Below, piece after piece: positions 8,172-15,812 of a stretch of DNA of 64,000 bases (the stretch's first letter is position 1; each line of letters opens with the position of its first letter). The stretch is from an uncultured Roseateles sp. (GTDB taxonomy: Bacteria > Pseudomonadota > Gammaproteobacteria > Burkholderiales > Burkholderiaceae_C): NCBI RefSeq assembly GCF_963422335.1, contig NZ_OY729424.1:372001-436000 (forward strand), in the 5' to 3' direction. Made by a program: the position numbers and the translations under genes. Under the pieces are notes generated by a model. That model searched no databases, had not been told where the DNA came from, and saw only the letters and a program-made list of their open reading frames with translations.

Positions 8172-8834
8172 ATGAGCGGCTTCTCCACCTTCTGGGAGCA
8201 GGGCGACTGGGTGCTGCACAGCGTCACCCTCTTGCTGCTGCTGATGTCGGTCAGCGCCTGGGTGGTGATCTTCTGGAAGGGCTGGGTGTTGAACCGGGCC
8301 CGCAGCGACCTGAACCGCGCCGTGCCGGCCTTCTGGGCCGCCGCGTCCCTGCCCGATGCACGCCAGGCGCTGGCCAATTTCGACCGCGAGTCGGTGCTGA
8401 TTCCGCTGCTGGACGCCGGCATGGCCACGGCCCCCAAGGGCACCTTGGAGACTTCGGGCAAGCGCGAATCGCAGCTGACCCGCCGCCTGCGCGACGCGCT
8501 GCACGGCGTGCTGCAACAGCTGCAGTTCGGCCAGGTGCTGCTGGCGTCTATCGGCAGCACCGCTCCCTTCATCGGTCTCTTTGGCACCGTCTGGGGCATT
8601 TACCACGCGCTGGTCAGCATCTCGACGGCCGGGGCGATCACGATAGAGAAGGTCTCGGGCCCGGTCGGCGAGGCGCTGATCATGACGGCCGCCGGCCTGG
8701 CCGTGGCGATACCGGCCGTGCTGGCCTACAACATCTTCGGCAAGCTGGTCGGCGCCTGCGAGGCCGAGCTGGAAGGCTTTGCCCACGATCTGCGTGAAAT
8801 GCTGGGCGACGACGCCCCGGCCCGGCCGGAGTAA
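8172..8834 (+). CDS. exbB: MotA/TolQ/ExbB proton channel family protein
   Basis: A 220-residue inner-membrane proton channel subunit with three membrane segments: one near 15-35 (HSVTLLLLLMSVSAWVVIFW), and two in the C-terminal MotA_ExbB domain (LLASIGSTAPFIGLFGTVWGIYHAL and ALIMTAAGLAVAIPAVLAYNIF), which contain the conserved TAPFIGLFGTVWGI and the polar Thr of the third helix. It pairs with the ExbD-like protein 5 bases downstream to use the proton gradient for energising an outer-membrane process through a TonB- or TolA-like partner. Neither tonB nor tolA is adjacent, so ExbB versus TolQ cannot be decided from this window; the ExbB name is the better guess by length and context. Confidence 0.85.
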   Translation: MSGFSTFWEQGDWVLHSVTLLLLLMSVSAWVVIFWKGWVLNRARSDLNRAVPAFWAAASLPDARQALANFDRESVLIPLLDAGMATAPKGTLETSGKRESQLTRRLRDALHGVLQQLQFGQVLLASIGSTAPFIGLFGTVWGIYHALVSISTAGAITIEKVSGPVGEALIMTAAGLAVAIPAVLAYNIFGKLVGACEAELEGFAHDLREMLGDDAPARPE

Positions 8835-8839
8835 GCCCC

Positions 8840-9259
8840 ATGGCCTTCGGTCGGCTTGAGCGCACCACCGGCCCGACGCCGATGAGCGACATCAATATGA
8901 CGCCGCTGATCGACGTGATGCTGGTGCTCTTGGTGATCTTCATGATCACCGCGCCGCTGATGAGCTCCAGCCTGCGCCTGGACCTGCCCAAGACCGAGGC
9001 GGCCACGCCCAGCGATGCACCGCAGTTCCTGATCGTGGCGCTGACGCCCGATGGCAGCCTCTACCTCGGTGACCAGAAGCTCGGCGCTTCCGATCTGCGC
9101 CAGCGCCTGGCCCAGGCCGCCCAGCGCACGCCCGGCATCGAGCTGCAGCTGCGCGCCGACAAGATGGTGCCCTACGGCCAGGTGGCCGAGCTGATCGGCT
9201 GGGCCCAGGACGTGGGCCTGAACCGCATCGCCTTCGTGGCCCAGCCCAGCGAGCGCTGA
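8840..9259 (+). CDS. exbD: Biopolymer transporter ExbD/TolR family protein
   Basis: A 139-residue partner of the preceding channel protein. A short cytoplasmic start (PMSDINMTPLID) leads into one membrane helix with the conserved, proton-accepting Asp25, then a periplasmic domain of about 90 residues with the typical ExbD/TolR beta-alpha pattern (LRLDLPKTE, LYLGDQKL, LQLRADKMVPYGQVAELIGWAQDVGLNRIAFV). The two genes are surely co-translated. The stop codon TGA at 9257-9259 is the first part of a repeated structured element. Confidence 0.9.
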   Translation: MAFGRLERTTGPTPMSDINMTPLIDVMLVLLVIFMITAPLMSSSLRLDLPKTEAATPSDAPQFLIVALTPDGSLYLGDQKLGASDLRQRLAQAAQRTPGIELQLRADKMVPYGQVAELIGWAQDVGLNRIAFVAQPSER

Positions 9260-9330
9260 GCCCGGACACAAAGGCCGGAAGGCGTTTGTGCCTGGCGAAG
9301 GCCCAGGCGCGATACAAGCGACTGGGCTGA
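9257..9330 (+). repeat. Structured intergenic element, copy A
   Basis: A 74-base element starting on the exbD stop codon. Hairpin 1 is CACAAAGGCC / GGCGTTTGTG with a GGAA loop; then the shared word CTGGCGAAGG; hairpin 2 is CCCAGGCGC / GCGACTGGG with loop GATACAA; the end reads GGCTGA. The loops and linker are identical to copy B (45348-45422) while most stem positions differ with pairing kept. It may act as a processing, stabilising or termination element between exbD and leuS. Confidence 0.6.
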
Positions 9331-9411
9331 ACCCGGCGAGGGTCGGCCTGCAAACGCCTCCTACAATCGGAGGCACAGAATGCCGCATCTCCCCGCGGCC
9401 AGCAGCCCACC

Positions 9412-12057
9412 ATGAACGACAAGTACAGCCCTTCCGAGATCGAAACCGCAGCGCGCGCGCATTGGCAGCGCCTGGACGCCTATCGCGTCAGCGAAGACCA
9501 GAGCAAGCCCAAGTACTACGCCTGTTCGATGCTGCCCTACCCCAGCGGCAAGCTGCACATGGGCCATGTGCGCAACTACACGATCAACGACATGCTGGCC
9601 CGCCAGCTGCGCATGAAGGGCTACAACGTCCTGATGCCCATGGGCTGGGACGCCTTCGGCCTGCCGGCCGAGAACGCGGCGATCAAGAACAAGGTGCCGC
9701 CGGCCAAGTGGACCTACGACAACATCGCCCATATGAAGGGCCAGATGCAGGCCATGGGCCTGGCGATCGACTGGTCGCGCGAGGTCGCCACCTGCCAGCC
9801 CAGCTACTACAAATGGAACCAGTGGCTGTTCCTGAAGATGCTGGAGGCCGGCGTGGCCGAGCGCCGCACCCAGGTCGTCAACTGGGACCCTATCGACCAG
9901 ACCGTGCTGGCCAATGAGCAGGTCATCGACGGCCGCGGCTGGCGTTCGGGCGCCCTGGTCGAGAAGCGCGAGATCCCTGGCTACTACCTGAACATCACGA
10001 AGTACGCCGACGAGCTGCTGTCGGCCGTGGCCAATCCGGAAGACCCGAACTACCTCAGCGGCTGGCCCGAGCGCGTGCGCCTGATGCAGGAGAACTGGAT
10101 TGGCAAGAGCGAGGGCGTGCGCTTCGCCTTCCCGCACCAGATCGCCGATGCGAGCGGCAAGCTGATCCAGGACGGCAAGCTCTACGTCTTCACCACCCGC
10201 GCCGACACCATCATGGGGGTCACGTTTTGCGCCGTGGCACCCGAGCATCCGCTGGCCACCCATGCGGCGGCCGGCAATGCCAAGCTGGCCGCCTTCATCG
10301 AAGAGTGCAAGACCGGCGGCAGCACCGAGGCCGAGCTGGCCACGCAAGAGAAAAAGGGCATGGCCACCGGCCTGTTCGTCACCCATCCGCTGACCGGCGC
10401 CCAGGTCGAGGTCTGGGTCGGCAACTATGTGCTGATCAGCTATGGCGACGGCGCCGTGATGGGCGTGCCGGCGCACGATGAGCGCGACTTCGAGTTCGCC
10501 AAGAAGTACGGCCTGAAGATCCAGCAGGTGGTGGCCGTCGAAGGCCAGAGCTACAGCCTGGAAGCCTGGGCCGAGTGGTATGGCCAAAAGTTCAATGAAG
10601 GGCAGCGCGGCGTCTGCATCGAGTCCGGCGTACTGAACGGCCTGGCCTACAAGCCGGCCGTGGACAGGGTTGCCGAGTTGCTGGGCGCCCAGGGCCTGGG
10701 CGAGAAGAAGACCACCTGGCGCCTGCGCGACTGGGGCGTCAGCCGCCAGCGCTACTGGGGCACGCCGATACCCATCATCCACTGCGAGGCCTGCGGCGCA
10801 GTGCCGGTGCCCGAGAAGGATCTGCCGGTCGTGCTGCCCGAGGACGTGGTGCCCGATGGCAGCGGCAACCCGTTGAACAAGCATGCCGCCTTCCTGAACG
10901 TGGCCTGCCCGTCCTGCGGCAAGCCGGCCCAGCGCGAAACCGACACGATGGACACCTTTGTGGACTCGTCCTGGTACTTCATGCGCTATTGCGATGCCGG
11001 CAATGAGCAGGCCATGGTCGGCGCCGGCACCAAGTACTGGATGCCGATGGACCAGTACATCGGCGGCATCGAGCACGCCATCCTGCACCTGCTCTACGCC
11101 CGCTTCTGGACCAAGGTGATGCGCGACCTGAAGCTGGTCGACATCCACGAGCCGTTCACCAAGCTGCTGACCCAGGGCATGGTGCTCAAGGGTGCCTTCT
11201 CGCACAAGCCCGAAGGCGGCGGCAAGCACTACTACTGGGAGCATGAGGTCGAGGTCCAGACCAACGAGCATGGCCAGATCGTGGGCGGCAAGCTCAAGGC
11301 CGATGGCACGCCGCTGGACTATGAGATGACGACCATGTCCAAGTCCAAGAACAATGGCGTGGACCCGCAGCAGCTGATCGACCAGTACGGCGCCGACACG
11401 GCCCGCCTGTTCGTGATGTTCGCCTCGCCGCCCGAGCAGACGCTGGAGTGGAACGATGCCGGCGTCGAGGGCGCGCACCGCTTCCTGAAGCGGGTCTGGG
11501 GCTATGGTGCCAAGCAGGCCGAGCTGATTCCGACCGCCGGCCGTGACTTCGCCGCGCTGAACGACGAGGGCAAGGCCCTGCGTCGCGAGGTCCATCTGGT
11601 GCTCAAGCAGATCAGCTACGACTACGAGCGCCTGCAGTACAACACCGTCGTCTCCGGCACGATGAAGCTGCTGAATGCGCTGGAGGGCTTCAAGGCCCAG
11701 GGCCAGGACGCTGCCGTCCGTGAAGGCTATTCGGTGCTGCTGCGCGTGCTCTACCCCGCCTGCCCGCACCTGACCCATGCGCTGTGGCAGCAGCTGGGCT
11801 ATGCCACCGAGCTGGGCGACCTGCTCGATGCCCCCTGGCCGCAGGTCGATGAGGCCGCCCTGGTGCAGGACGAGATCGAGCTGATGCTGCAGGTCAATGG
11901 CAAGCTGCGCGGCGCCGTCAAGGTGGCCGCGGCGGCCGACAAGGCGGCGATCGAGGCGGCCGCGCTGGCGCATCCCGAGTTCATCCGCTTCGGCGAGGGC
12001 AAGCCGGCCAAGAAGGTCATCATCGTGCCGGGCCGTCTGGTCAACGTCGTCGTCTGA
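9412..12057 (+). CDS. leuS: Leucyl-tRNA synthetase
   Basis: An 881-residue class I aminoacyl-tRNA synthetase, of normal length. The HIGH motif is HMGH at 49-52 within YPSGKLHMGHVRNYT. The CP1 editing domain (about 225-420) contains TTRADTIMG and the GAVMGVPAHDERDFEFA stretch. The KMSKS loop reads TMSKS at 641-645, so the first lysine is threonine while the important second lysine (Lys644) is kept. The anticodon-binding and C-terminal domains (about 690-881) are complete. A TACAAT box at 9362-9367 is a possible -10 element. The stop overlaps the lptE start (TGATG), the usual leuS-lptE-holA order. Confidence 0.97.
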   Translation: MNDKYSPSEIETAARAHWQRLDAYRVSEDQSKPKYYACSMLPYPSGKLHMGHVRNYTINDMLARQLRMKGYNVLMPMGWDAFGLPAENAAIKNKVPPAKWTYDNIAHMKGQMQAMGLAIDWSREVATCQPSYYKWNQWLFLKMLEAGVAERRTQVVNWDPIDQTVLANEQVIDGRGWRSGALVEKREIPGYYLNITKYADELLSAVANPEDPNYLSGWPERVRLMQENWIGKSEGVRFAFPHQIADASGKLIQDGKLYVFTTRADTIMGVTFCAVAPEHPLATHAAAGNAKLAAFIEECKTGGSTEAELATQEKKGMATGLFVTHPLTGAQVEVWVGNYVLISYGDGAVMGVPAHDERDFEFAKKYGLKIQQVVAVEGQSYSLEAWAEWYGQKFNEGQRGVCIESGVLNGLAYKPAVDRVAELLGAQGLGEKKTTWRLRDWGVSRQRYWGTPIPIIHCEACGAVPVPEKDLPVVLPEDVVPDGSGNPLNKHAAFLNVACPSCGKPAQRETDTMDTFVDSSWYFMRYCDAGNEQAMVGAGTKYWMPMDQYIGGIEHAILHLLYARFWTKVMRDLKLVDIHEPFTKLLTQGMVLKGAFSHKPEGGGKHYYWEHEVEVQTNEHGQIVGGKLKADGTPLDYEMTTMSKSKNNGVDPQQLIDQYGADTARLFVMFASPPEQTLEWNDAGVEGAHRFLKRVWGYGAKQAELIPTAGRDFAALNDEGKALRREVHLVLKQISYDYERLQYNTVVSGTMKLLNALEGFKAQGQDAAVREGYSVLLRVLYPACPHLTHALWQQLGYATELGDLLDAPWPQVDEAALVQDEIELMLQVNGKLRGAVKVAAAADKAAIEAAALAHPEFIRFGEGKPAKKVIIVPGRLVNVVV

Positions 12058-12563
12058 TGGTCGCCATCACCTCGCGCCGCACCGTCATCATCGCCTCGCT
12101 GGGCGCGGGCCTGCTCGCGGCCTGCGGCTTCGAATTGCGCCGCCCGCCGGTGCTGCCGTTCGAGCGGCTGGCGCTGCTGGGCTTCAAGGCCGACTCACCG
12201 CTGGGCCTGGAGCTGAAGCGCCAGCTGGCCCTGAGCGCCAACACCCGCGTAGTCGACAGCCCGGCCCAGGCCGAGGTGGTGTTCGAGGCCCACCGCGATC
12301 TGCGCGAGAAGGTGGTGGCCGCGTCCACCGCCGCCGGCCAGGTGCGCGAGCTGCAGCTGCGCGTGCGGCTGGAGTTCAGCCTGCGCAGCGCCGCCGGCAG
12401 GGAGCTGATTCCGCGCACCGAGCTGCTGCTCAAGCGCGACATGAACTACAACGAGCGCGACGCGCTGGCCAAGGAGCAGGAGGAGGCCCTGCTGTTCCGC
12501 GCCATGCAGGCCGATGTGGTGTCGCAGGTGATGAGCCGTCTCGCGGCGGCCCGCCCGTCCTGA
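12057..12563 (+). CDS. lptE: LPS assembly lipoprotein LptE
   Basis: A 168-residue lipoprotein that plugs the LptD barrel and helps place lipopolysaccharide in the outer leaflet. The signal peptide has lipobox LAAC with Cys23, followed by the family hallmark GFELRR. The mature part shows alternating strands and the C-terminal helix region NERDALAKEQEEALLFRAMQADVVSQVMSRL. The ATG overlaps the leuS stop by one base. The gene lies about 43 kb from lptD in this window, as expected, since lptE usually travels with leuS and holA. Confidence 0.9.
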   Translation: MVAITSRRTVIIASLGAGLLAACGFELRRPPVLPFERLALLGFKADSPLGLELKRQLALSANTRVVDSPAQAEVVFEAHRDLREKVVAASTAAGQVRELQLRVRLEFSLRSAAGRELIPRTELLLKRDMNYNERDALAKEQEEALLFRAMQADVVSQVMSRLAAARPS

Positions 12564-12567
12564 CACC

Positions 12568-13641
12568 ATGCAGCTGAGAGCCGACCAGCTTGCCGCCAGC
12601 CTCTCCAAGGGCCTGCGCAAGATCTACACCGTCCATGGCGACGAGGCCCTGCTGGCCCAGGAGGCCGGCGACACGGTGCGCGCCGCCGCCCGCGCCGATG
12701 GCTACAGCGAGCGCAAGGTCTTCACCGTGGCTGGCGCCTATTTCGACTGGGGCCCGGTGCTGGCCGCGGCGCAGGCCATGAGTCTGTTCTCCGAGCGCCA
12801 GCTGATCGAGATCCGCATCCCCTCGGGCAAGCCCGGCAAGGACGGCTCCGAGGCCTTGCAGCGCTATTGCGAACACCTGCCCGACGATGTGGTGACCCTG
12901 ATCACCCTGCCCAAGCTGGACCGCCAGCAGCAAAGCAGCGCCTGGTTCACCGCGCTGGACGGTGCCGGCGTGGTGCTGCGCGTCGATGCCGTTGACCGCC
13001 AGGCCCTGCCGCAATGGATTGCCCAGCGCCTGGCCCGGCAGGAGCAGCGCGTGCCCGCCGGCGAAGCCGGCCAGCGCTGCCTGGCCTTTTTTGCCGACTG
13101 CGTCGAGGGCAATCTGCTGGCCGCCCACCAGGAGCTGCAGAAGCTGGCCCTGCTCTATCCCAAAGGCGAGCTGACGTTCGAGCAAATCGAGGCGGCGGTG
13201 ATGAATGTCGCCCGCTACGACGTGTTCAAGCTCAGCGAGGCCGTGCTGGCCGGCCAGGTGCCGCGGCTGATGCGCATGCTCGACGGACTGCAGGCCGAGG
13301 GCGAGGCCGCCGTGCTGGTGCACTGGACGCTGGCCGAGGACATACGCGCGCTGAAGCGCGTCAGAGACGCGATCGACCAGGGCAAGCCCATGCCCATGGC
13401 CCTGCGCGAGGCTCGGGTCTGGGGCGTCAAGGAGCGGCTGTTCGAGCGAGCCGTGCCGCTGCTCAGCCCGCTGAGCCTGGCGCCCCTGGTCGAGGCGGCG
13501 CAGATCTGCGACGGCATCGTCAAGGGCCTGAAACACCCCGAGTGGCCGCACGACCCCTGGTCGGCGCTGCAGCGGCTGGCCCTGATGCTGGTGCGCTGCA
13601 CCCAGCACCCGAACAAGCAGGCCGCGCGCCCCGCGCTCTAG
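12568..13641 (+). CDS. holA: DNA polymerase III subunit delta
   Basis: A 357-residue clamp-loader subunit; delta opens the beta sliding clamp. The three-domain AAA+-like layout is visible: an N-terminal domain with YTVHGDEALLAQEAGD, a middle ATPase-like fold without working Walker motifs (as normal for delta), and the C-terminal collar domain (about 215-345) with AEDIRALKRVRDAI. The beta-binding hydrophobic MSLFSERQLIEIRI stretch is at about 71-84. It starts 4 bases after lptE. The gene ends against a hairpin shared with the convergent DUF3034 gene. Confidence 0.93.
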   Translation: MQLRADQLAASLSKGLRKIYTVHGDEALLAQEAGDTVRAAARADGYSERKVFTVAGAYFDWGPVLAAAQAMSLFSERQLIEIRIPSGKPGKDGSEALQRYCEHLPDDVVTLITLPKLDRQQQSSAWFTALDGAGVVLRVDAVDRQALPQWIAQRLARQEQRVPAGEAGQRCLAFFADCVEGNLLAAHQELQKLALLYPKGELTFEQIEAAVMNVARYDVFKLSEAVLAGQVPRLMRMLDGLQAEGEAAVLVHWTLAEDIRALKRVRDAIDQGKPMPMALREARVWGVKERLFERAVPLLSPLSLAPLVEAAQICDGIVKGLKHPEWPHDPWSALQRLALMLVRCTQHPNKQAARPAL

Positions 13642-13647
13642 TCAGTT

Positions 13648-13683
13648 GGGGACAGAGCAGATGCTTCGCATCAGGTCTGTCCC
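13648..13683. terminator. Inverted repeat between convergent holA and DUF3034 genes
   Basis: GGGACAGA (13649-13656) pairs with TCTGTCCC (13676-13683), and an inner ATGC/GCAT pair closes a short loop. It has no long T tract, but it fills most of the 50-base gap between two convergent genes, so it may stop transcription from both sides. GGGGACAGA...TCTGTCCC inverted repeats are common between genes in related betaproteobacteria. Confidence 0.5.
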
Positions 13684-13691
13684 GCAAGTCA

Positions 13692-14576
13692 TTAGTTCTG
13701 CACCTGCAGCGACAGGTGCCAGCTGCGCTGCCCTGTCTTGTTGGCGATCTGGCCCATGTCCACCCAGGCGGCGGTGAGGCTGACGTTGCGCATAGGCCAC
13801 CAGGCGACGAAGAGGCTGCTGGCATCCTGCTCGCGGAACACGCTCAGCAGATCCGGCTTGCTGCGCCACTCGGCGCCGATGGCCAGGTTGTCGCGCGGCA
13901 GCACGGCCAGGGCGGCCTCCACCTGCAGCTTGCGGCCATCGCCCTTGTCGCCGCCAAAGCCCAGCAGGCCGAACTGATTGGCCCGCGTCGCGCGCAGGCC
14001 GGCGCTGGTCAGGAGGTTGTAGCCCCCGGCGCCGCCCAGCCAGACCTTGGTGGCCACCGCGTAGGGCTCGACATCGCTGCCATGCCGGGCGCCCAGGGCC
14101 GTCGGCACCGTCATGTCGCGGTTGCGCTTGTACTGCAGACCGATGCTGATCTGCGGCATCGCGGTGTCGGCGTCATAGACCGCATCACCGGCCACCCGCC
14201 ACTTCACCCCCAGCACATCCATGCCGATATGCTGGCCGGGCACCGTGTCCGACAGGCCGAACCGCCAGCGCGAGGCCGAGAGCTCCACTGTGTCGTACAC
14301 ACCGATCGCCACGCCGGCCGTCGTCAGATCGAAGCCACCATCGGTGCGCAAACGCGTCACCGCCGCCGAGCCGCCGAGCTGGTTGCGGCTGCCGCCGCCG
14401 GCAATCAGCGCCCAGGTCGTCAAGCCGCCGCCGGCCGCACCTTCCACCTGTGTCACGCCCGAAGTGGCCAGCAGCCGTTCACCTGCGTGGGCAATCGGTG
14501 ACAGGCCCATGGCGCCTACGAGGCTCAACAGTGCAGAAAGCGAGCGCTTTCGCCCACAACTCAACAGAATTCTCAT
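13692..14576 (-). CDS. DUF3034 family outer-membrane beta-barrel protein
   Basis: A 294-residue exported protein. The signal peptide spans about 1-32 (cleavage after AHA). The rest is made of alternating strands rich in Gly, aromatic and polar residues, typical of a transmembrane beta barrel, ending in HLSLQVQN; the DUF3034 pattern (GVTQVEGAAGGGLTTWALIAG near the start and the KWRVAGDAVYD strand) is visible. Function unknown. It is divergent from the truncated-haemoglobin/cupredoxin/GGDEF-EAL operon, and the same four families recur together in other proteobacteria, so it is likely part of the same system, perhaps as a channel for a small molecule (inference). Confidence 0.8.
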   Translation of the reverse strand: MRILLSCGRKRSLSALLSLVGAMGLSPIAHAGERLLATSGVTQVEGAAGGGLTTWALIAGGGSRNQLGGSAAVTRLRTDGGFDLTTAGVAIGVYDTVELSASRWRFGLSDTVPGQHIGMDVLGVKWRVAGDAVYDADTAMPQISIGLQYKRNRDMTVPTALGARHGSDVEPYAVATKVWLGGAGGYNLLTSAGLRATRANQFGLLGFGGDKGDGRKLQVEAALAVLPRDNLAIGAEWRSKPDLLSVFREQDASSLFVAWWPMRNVSLTAAWVDMGQIANKTGQRSWHLSLQVQN

Positions 14577-14716
14577 CAGCTCTCCCCAGGTGGAATCAAG
14601 TCAGGCATAAGATGGGCCGATAGCTACAGGCGCACCCCAACATCACCCGGTTTCGGCATCGCGCCGGGCCGCTTGAGCCCCGGGCCCGCTTCTCGCATAC
14701 AAAGCCGCCTCACCAG

Positions 14717-15172
14717 ATGAACTTCGCACACACCTTGTTCCATCGCCTGTCAATTGCCGGCCTGTCGCTGTGCCTCAGCAGCCTGCTGCTGGCCTGCGCA
14801 GCCACCGACGCACCCAGCCTGTACACGCGGCTGGGCGGCGAGAAGGGCCTGACGACGCTGGTGGACCGCACCATCAACCGGGCTGCGCAAGACCCCCGCA
14901 CCCTGCGCAGCTTCGACGGCATCAAGCTGGCCACCGTCAAGCTGAGCATCGTCAAGCAGCTGTGCTCGCTGAGCGGTGGAGGCTGCACCTACGAGGGCGA
15001 GACGATGGCCCGCTCGCACAAGGACCTGAAGATCAGCGCCTCGGAGTTCGACGCACTGGTGGACATCTTGCGCGAAGAGCTGGACAGGGCCGAAATCGGC
15101 GCCGCCGCCAAGAATCAGCTGCTCAGCATGCTGGCGCCGATGAAGCGTGACATCGCACCGCAATCACCCTGA
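14717..15172 (+). CDS. Group 1 truncated haemoglobin, lipoprotein form
   Basis: A 151-residue protein. A lipoprotein signal with lipobox LLAC (Cys27) directs it to the envelope; the mature part is a 2/2 globin of group 1: YTRLGGEKGLTTLVDRTI at the start, the RTLRSFDGIKLATVKLSIVKQLCSLSGGGCTYEG region, and the F-helix MARSHKDLKISASEFDALV that supplies the proximal haem histidine. Such proteins bind O2, NO or CO. An exported, lipidated globin is unusual compared with cytoplasmic trHbs, but is typical of this cluster. It is followed by the cupredoxin gene after 13 bases. Confidence 0.85.
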   Translation: MNFAHTLFHRLSIAGLSLCLSSLLLACAATDAPSLYTRLGGEKGLTTLVDRTINRAAQDPRTLRSFDGIKLATVKLSIVKQLCSLSGGGCTYEGETMARSHKDLKISASEFDALVDILREELDRAEIGAAAKNQLLSMLAPMKRDIAPQSP

Positions 15173-15185
15173 GGACCCGCCGCTC

Positions 15186-15812
15186 ATGCTGGCTTGCACA
15201 CAGCTCACCAAGGCCCTGAGGCCTGTTGCCGCCGGGCTCTTGCTGACGGCCGCCCTGGCCGGTTCGCCGTTGCTGGCGGCGCCGCTGACCGTGCAGGTGC
15301 GCAACAGCCTGGGCCAGCCGCTGGCCGACGCGGTGGTGGCCGTCGAGGTCAAGGGCGCGCGCCGCAGCGGTGCCGCCACCACGGTGGCACAGATGGCGCA
15401 GAAGGACCGGGAGTTCCAACCCAATCTGCTGGTGATACAAACCGGCACCGCGGTGAACTTCCCGAACTTCGACACCGTGCGCCACCACGTCTACTCGTTC
15501 TCGGCTATCAAGACCTTCGAGATCAAGCTCTACGCCGGCACGCCCACCGCGCCGGTGGTGTTCGACAAGCCCGGCGTGGCGGCCCTGGGCTGCAATATCC
15601 ATGACCGCATGAGCTCCTTCATCATCGTTGTCGATACGCCGCTGTTCGGCCGCAGCGACGCCAAGGGCCTGGTGCAGCTCGACGTGCCCGCCGGCGAGCA
15701 TCAGCTCAAGGCCTGGCATGGCGGCATGGGGCCCGAGGCCGGGCTGCAGAGCCAGGCGCTCACGGTGGCGGCTGGCGGCGGCCAGGCGACGGTGAGCCTG
15801 CCCATCAAGTGA
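15186..15812 (+). CDS. Periplasmic cupredoxin, 'methylamine utilization protein' family
   Basis: A 208-residue exported protein: signal peptide 1-32 (cleavage after LAA), a carboxypeptidase-regulatory-like beta sandwich, and a plastocyanin/azurin-like domain. A type 1 copper site is visible as His100 or His101 (in VRHHVYSF), Cys136, His139 and Met142 (in GCNIHDRM). It therefore probably carries single electrons or senses copper/redox state in the periplasm. It overlaps the GGDEF/EAL gene by GTGA, so the two are translationally coupled. The family name reflects old annotation; methylamine oxidation genes are not present here. Confidence 0.85.
   Translation: MLACTQLTKALRPVAAGLLLTAALAGSPLLAAPLTVQVRNSLGQPLADAVVAVEVKGARRSGAATTVAQMAQKDREFQPNLLVIQTGTAVNFPNFDTVRHHVYSFSAIKTFEIKLYAGTPTAPVVFDKPGVAALGCNIHDRMSSFIIVVDTPLFGRSDAKGLVQLDVPAGEHQLKAWHGGMGPEAGLQSQALTVAAGGGQATVSLPIK

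Noticed and set aside
9361..11973. An 870-codon open frame on the minus strand opposite leuS
   Set aside because: It is a by-product of GC-rich third positions in leuS; its product has no recognisable family and is rich in Ala, Gly, His and Gln, as mirror frames are.
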